DNA of 64,000 bases. Origin: Hippasteria phrygiana. Lineage: Eukaryota > Echinodermata > Asteroidea > Valvatida > Goniasteridae. Location of the stretch: assembly GCA_037893225.1 (NCBI GenBank), contig JAZGUH010000256.1, positions 310,001-374,000 of the forward strand. The letters run 5' to 3'. This document shows, piece after piece, positions 58,639 to 64,000 of this stretch. The number at the start of each line of letters is the position of its first letter. The first letter of the stretch is position 1. Both the position numbers and the translations under genes were made by a program. The notes beneath the pieces are model-generated. The model was not told the origin of the DNA. It saw only the letters and a program-made list of their open reading frames with translations, and did not search any database.

Positions 58639-59365
58639 CTGCAAGACACAACGGGGATAGGTAAGTGCAAGAAGGTTTCTCCATGAACCAGGAATGTCTT
58701 AAACACAGAACAATACAGTGTGCAAGTCTCACCATTCCACAATCACTTTTGATAACTTTTGTGTATACATGTAACCGTCTTGGTATTGAACTTGACTAGT
58801 TTAGCGATGGATGCTACAGTCTGTTTTCACCAGAGAGCCGTGTGAATGATTGAATGATTAGAAGTCGAGGTTAAATTTGTCATCACTTTGCTCATCAATT
58901 TGCAACATTTTAAAACGTTGCAAATTGGCATTTGTTTTTAGTTTATTGTAGTTTCCCAGTTTAGCCCAGTCAAAGAACTAAATACGTGTAATGTCATAGG
59001 ACAATGCACACCTTGTAGCTACTATATGGTATACCTGCAAGTGTGTATTGTCGCCAAATCTGCTTGAATTTTTAGGTCAAATCATAATATAATGCAATTC
59101 TGAATGCACACAGAATCTTAGGTTTGAACCCTTAAAACCTCTGAATAGTACCTTATCAAAACTGAGCTACCCAGCCCCATATTGACTTTTCAGATACCTT
59201 TGCTCGTCCAGGTTGGGAGAAAGACAAGTATAGTGTGTGATCAAACCCCACAAGTCTCAATGTTTGACATTTTAAATATTACTTGAAGCATAAGTAGTGT
59301 TGAATATTGCCTGTAAAAAGCCCCTGTCCAAACAACAGATCACTCCCCATGAAAGCAAGGATTAA

Positions 59366-61345
59366 AGGGGCTGTGTCGTCACGATCATAGCAGGCTTGCG
59401 GATGTACACTGAATCCCGAACTGATGAACGCAGATGAACCCAGTAACTGCAAATAATACCCCACGACCGCGCGCTGACCTACAGGGCGCGCGCGCGCTGA
59501 CCTACAGGGCTCGCGCGCGCTGATCAGATTAAAATTGCAATGGCTGCTGCATGCATGGTCCTGTAGTTATGATACATACTGCATGTACAAGTATTTTGTA
59601 TGTGTTTGTGCCACCAAAAATATACGATAGGCCTACAGTCGAACATAGTCCGTGACACCCCACCTGCCGGCCAAACGCCAAAATGTACCATGACAGAACC
59701 AAACGAAAATAAGTAAATAAGTAAATATGTATTTATAATTGTAAAATAAATAATGCACCAGCCCCTTCCTATACAAAAATAAAGTTGTAGGCCTATGTAT
59801 CGAAATATATTTGGACTAAAATCGGCTGTGCGTGCAATGATGAGCAAATCAAAGTAAAACAGCTATACTGATGGCGATATTGAGTCCACGACCTTGTGTT
59901 ACATTTGACGGCAGGACTTTATGGAAAGTTACATCATAAGAGTTATTTCAACACTATCAAATAATAAACACAATAATAACAGTTATTACCAATAAATAAT
60001 ATACGCCAATGAAATGAGATTTCACCAGTGGCGAGTAAATCCGTGTCGAAAAGTGGGGATGATTATTTAATTTGTCAACGAAGTACTGCATCTTGAACTT
60101 TTCTCAACGGGGGATACCCCCGCCCGAAACACCGCTTGAAATTTGAAACATCACTTTGTGTACAATTTCCCCTTTTTACATTTACGAAACAAAAAAGAAA
60201 TACAAATCGGCGGGCCCCTGAACTCCTTCCCCGTGTTTACGCCACTGGCGCACAGATCCCCACATCACTATGATAAAGATGACTACCGAAGAAACAAAGA
60301 AATAAACACCCCGACAAATATTCAAACAACCCTAATTTTCACCTGTTTTGCACGAATTATTCGCTTATTACTTTTTATGACATGAACAATTCACATACCG
60401 AGTACATGGATCGGATGTACTGTACAATGTACATGTAATGTATGTACTGTACATGTTGACTATACATTACATGTAGACTTGATGTGCGGAAATATTGTTT
60501 CACACAGCGAGTTGTTGACAAGTGCATTTGAAATAGCGACCAAGTGAAGTTGTTTCAGCTCCATCTATCAACCGTTAAAAGAAAAATGTACTTCTAAGTT
60601 CTAGATTTTAATTTTTTTTCGCTGCTAAAGAACTGTCTGCAGCCACTACCCCTCTTTTAGTAGCATGATAATTTTGTTATTGAAGTGACGGGTCAAAATA
60701 AGCCTGAAGCTTTTTATCGACCTAAGTTAGTTTACAAGCAAGATACAAACAAGATACATCCAAATGAATGTACACATAATACATAGACCCTTTTACGGAT
60801 ACCCCGCCTGTGGGATTTTGTGTACAAAATTTTGCGCGAACTGTCACACAGCGACAAGACACGTTTCAGTTTTGCTGTGCACATTTACATGGACAAGCGC
60901 CCCGTGTGCCGAGTCGTCCTCTCTGGCAAGAGTTTCGGCATGTACATGTCATAGGTTCTCCAGCGTAAGGTTCTACTTCTATATCGCCAACCTCCAATTC
61001 CATACAACTTTCAGACAAATATTCCATGGCACTTGTGTACATGTGAATGAAATTGTATGAAATAAACAGATGAAATTTGAACGTTTTTTCTAATAATCTT
61101 ACTCTTAGAGAACTGAGTGCCACGATGTGTGCTACTTGTTTATAAGTATGTGTGTACACGTATGTGTACGCAGACGCTGGACATGCGTGCGTGTTCCAGG
61201 GGGTGTAGTTTCCAAAAGCCAATTCTCAGAACAGCCATAACAAACGGATGGAGGTTAAAAATAGCACATAACCGAAATGGAGCGCAAGGGGGCGCACTCC
61301 AATATTTGATTCGTTAATGCGAGATGGCGCGACGACACAGCCCCT
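59366..61345. mobile_element. 1.98-kb TIR element with TTAA target duplication
   Basis: TIRs AGGGGCTGTGTCGTC and GACGACACAGCCCCT, exact over 15 bases, flanked by TTAA at 59362-59365 and 61346-61349, as expected for piggyBac or Kolobok-type elements. Near the left end is a tandem cgcgctgacctacaggg. The only protein-like content is a cysteine-rich minus-strand reading frame at ~60866-61040. It lies upstream of the lysine-rich exon and may be in an intron of that gene. Confidence 0.8.
60866..61040 (-). pseudogene. Cysteine-rich fragment inside the TTAA element
   Basis: Frame contains MEYLSESCMELEVGDIEVEP, then TCTCRNSCQRGRLGTRGACP and CKCAQQN before the stop. The C-x-C-x3-C and C-x-C-x-C spacing recalls CXC-type zinc motifs found in transposon proteins. 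Too short to be a full domain; probably a remnant of the autonomous element's protein. Confidence 0.35.
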
Positions 61346-61862
61346 TTAAGTTGCAATGGGGAGGGGATTTACACGTACATTCCCGGGAGCCATGCCTCCT
61401 TGAATTTTAAGGCCAAATTGTACGCTCTACAGGCTTTGTTCCAGAAATGTCTGAAACGGAATTACAAATCAGACATTTTATAAACTGCCTGAAATGTTGA
61501 ATTTCAGATATCAAATATCTAAAACACAAGCCTATTCAAATGTCAGACCTTTGACACAAACAAAAGTATTGTGTAGGACCTCTAATTATAATAATTCAAT
61601 TTCTGAATTAAATCGGAATCAACAAGCAATTTATTTGTTGCTGTTGCAAATAACAACCAGCAAGTTTAGGTTTGTTTTGCAGGGGAATTTTCAGGCATCA
61701 CGCCTCAACATTTAAAAATAAGAGATTCGTTTTTTTTGATGTTTTTCATTTAAGTTTTTGTTACTTTATTTGCTTTGGATTATTTTGTCTTCTCGGGGGA
61801 GGGGAATGAGATACCATCATATCGAGTCCTTATATCATTGTACCACAAAACACTGGCTATTT

Positions 61863-62304
61863 CGTCAACGTTTTCACGAACTGACACTCACGCGCAGGCT
61901 GAGTGTCAGTTCGTGAAACCGCGTACTGAGTAAATTTCGGTTTCACGAACTGACACTCAGGTGTGCGCGCGCACATCGGACACTGACTCGCTAGAGAAGA
62001 CTTCGTTTTCACCAATTGACACGCAAGCATGTAGCGGAAATACCATTCCAAGAAAAACGCTTTAAAAGCTTTGACACGAATCTACTCCATCTGTATACTT
62101 GTGGTTTACAGAAACATTGAACTGAAAACCTCTAAACTCATGAAATTAAGAATGGTTTCAGTTCGTGAAAATGAAAATGTGGTTAGCGCGCGCTCCCCTA
62201 CTTGGGTGTCAGTTCGTCAAAATGAAAATTACTCTGTTCTGTAAAATACGCGCGCGCCCTGGCACTCACGCGCTAGAGAGTGTCAGTTCGTGGTGTTGGT
62301 GACG
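61863..62304. mobile_element. CGTCA-TIR element copy B with 4-bp TSD
   Basis: Same ends as 49111-49902. ATTT directly flanks both sides (61859-61862, 62305-62308). It lacks the nested MITE and so gives the empty site. Inverted cacgaactgacac motifs recur throughout. Confidence 0.8.
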
Positions 62305-62308
62305 ATTT

Positions 62309-63870
62309 ATAAGGCAGTCCGATGTTTTGGGTTTTTCTTTTTTCAATTATTATTCACTGTATGACATGGGTGAGATTGGCAAAAAATTAAAAATCCACGA
62401 AATCCATATGAAAAATCCACGAGGACCCCAGATCAATATAGTGTTTATATTTGCCTAAAGAAATCCCATTTATTAGTCTATATCCACTTTTACAGGGTAA
62501 AAAAAGAGATTCTTTAAAAATTCTGAAATCAGGAAAAATCCTGACAAATCTCACAGATGGTACGACTGCAAATTAGCAGAATTTCTTTAAACATTACAAA
62601 CATTAAAACAAATTCTCTGCAAAAACAAATCTGGCAGGAAACACATTTATTATTGTAAGGCTTGGATTGCATAACAATTAGAGATTCCTGTTTCTGCAAT
62701 CTTGGTGTACATGTAGTTTCCTAGACATTTTTATCACTTACAGAAAGGCAGGAAACCGATGGCAACGGTGATGGCATATGATTGTCACAAAACAAGTCAA
62801 AGGGCACACCACAAACAATCTCCAATAAAAGGGTTGGTCAGGTTGGCTTCTAAAAGGATGTATTCATCAGACAGTGACGGTCAATGGATTTTAAAAAGTC
62901 TCCCCATACATGTAAATGCTCCATGCAAAAGCTTTGAGTGTGGAGACATGGTACATATGTATAAAAGATACAATTGGCTACACTGTTGATTCTATACAAA
63001 TTGAGTTAATGGTGACATATTTCTCTTATAGTCAATGGCTATGTGCTTTTGAAGTCTGTTACAAGTTTGTTTGTCCCAGATTTGCATGAAGAATGTCACA
63101 TGATATTCAACAGATGCTATGATAAGCTAATGTTTATGGTTAATTGTGGTTCTGCTAGCTTAAAAAAAATGGATTTTCAAAAATGTGAATATTGAGGGAC
63201 AGCAATTAGAGTATTGTACATGTACATGTACATGTAAGCACATTGCAATACGTGTACACATCATAAAAAAAAAAAACAGAGGACAATGCCTATATGTGCC
63301 ACATGCAGTTTTTTCATCAACTCTTTTAAATATTGTACATGTGTTATCCCTTTCAGAACACATCCATTGTTGAGTTGACAACCAGATCCTACGAAATGAA
63401 CTTACTTAAAGACATTTTATGACTTATATTTTTGGGTGCATTAGAAATTATGGAAAGATGTGTACAATTGGCTGAACAACAGTTTTTATATGACTTGATT
63501 TTAAGATTTTACAATCCGGACAGTTCCTATTAGTTTCCATTGTACTCATGCAAGTCATTTTTAAGGTCCCGAACTCTGCCGACTTTTGTGATTCATTTTG
63601 TTGGGCCACAATGTATGTCATCATGATGTTTACTTCATTTGACATTTCTATTTGGATGCAGCTTATATTATCCTTGACTACATGCATTTTAGATTGTTCT
63701 CTATTTTTCATCTCATGTGCTGTGTTAAAGGGACACATTGCTTTGGATTTTGCGATTTGGGCTATAAAACTGAAATGGATATGGTTGGGAAGCTTTTTTA
63801 AAAGTAGAATATAAAGATTCACATAACTATCCCTTCAAATTGCGTGGTTTTTGTTTAATTTCGTGACAAT
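62309..63870. other. AT-rich spacer, no recognisable gene
   Basis: A splice-donor-like ctttct|gtaagtg on the minus strand at ~62742 is preceded by a tract I cannot read as convincing protein. catgtacatgtacatgta occurs near 63220. Confidence 0.35.
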
Positions 63871-63876
63871 TAACGT

Positions 63877-63930
63877 ACGGTCCGCCATTTTGTAGAACCA
63901 AATTTTTGACTCCACAAAATGGCGGACCGT
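63877..63930. repeat. Perfect 17-bp inverted repeat with AAAATGGCGG core
   Basis: ACGGTCCGCCATTTTGT and its exact inverse are separated by 20 bases. Each arm contains AAAATGGCGG, like a YY1-type promoter/start element. The right arm supplies an ATG opening MADRVRSPVVSPVASG before a stop, so it may be near a first exon or be a MITE end. Confidence 0.6.
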
Positions 63931-64000
63931 GTTCGATCACCAGTCGTATCTCCAGTCGCATCTGGTTGAATTAAGTACGTTCTGTTGATCCATTTTGATG

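Noticed and set aside
62742..62850. Minus-strand exon before a GTAAGTG donor
   Set aside because: The donor looks good, but no frame across the segment gives convincing protein or fits the phase of a neighbouring exon.

Overview
The window is eukaryotic genomic DNA: intron-containing genes, tRNA-derived SINEs, MITEs, LTR and non-LTR retrotransposons and long AT-rich spacers. The gene content (C12orf57/protein C10, WDR38, an adenosine-receptor-like GPCR) and repeat style suggest a non-vertebrate deuterostome. A marine echinoderm-like animal is my best guess, but this is an inference and no single feature proves it.

Layout. 1-5200 is a satellite-like array in which most units carry a doublet of the CRE palindrome TGACGTCA. 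5200-7640 is AT-rich with no recognisable gene. 7640-10150 holds a ~304 bp higher-order tandem repeat. 10170-10960 is CpG-richer sequence of unknown role. About 10966-16860 is a minus-strand Tx1/L1-like LINE with two intact ORFs and a chain of stem-loops in its 5' leader. 16861-19870 is a second block of the CRE satellite. 19870-24590 is spacer with MITEs, a SINE and poly(C) tracts.

Two conserved genes lie head to head. WDR38 (minus strand, nine coding exons between 24637 and 32046, 327 aa) and C12orf57/protein C10 (plus strand, three coding exons between 32998 and 42167, 124 aa) start about 950 bp apart. Every intron junction I reconstructed follows GT-AG and keeps frame. The 7.4 kb second intron of C12orf57 holds a 1.6 kb hAT-type element with a perfect 8-bp target duplication, two THAP-type exon fragments, an antisense SAP-like ORF and a smaller TIR element.

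Downstream of C12orf57 is a recently inserted, internally deleted Ty3/gypsy chromovirus. Its two 277-bp LTRs look identical, it has GTTAT target duplications, and a paralogue of the empty site is present nearby. 44-52 kb and 54-58 kb are spacers with a curious repeat family built around GTGGACC, GGGGACC or GAGGACTT, two copies of a TIR element with 4-bp target duplications (one carrying a nested palindromic MITE), and several foldbacks. An intronless GPCR lies at 52294-53532 (minus). A lysine-rich terminal exon of an unrecognised gene lies at 58508-58638 (minus). A 2-kb TTAA-flanked TIR element occupies 59366-61345.

No CRISPR array, operon, rRNA gene or convincing functional tRNA gene was found. 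The genes do not form an obvious pathway. What stands out is how many independent transposon families can be delimited to the base from TIRs, target duplications and empty-site paralogues.
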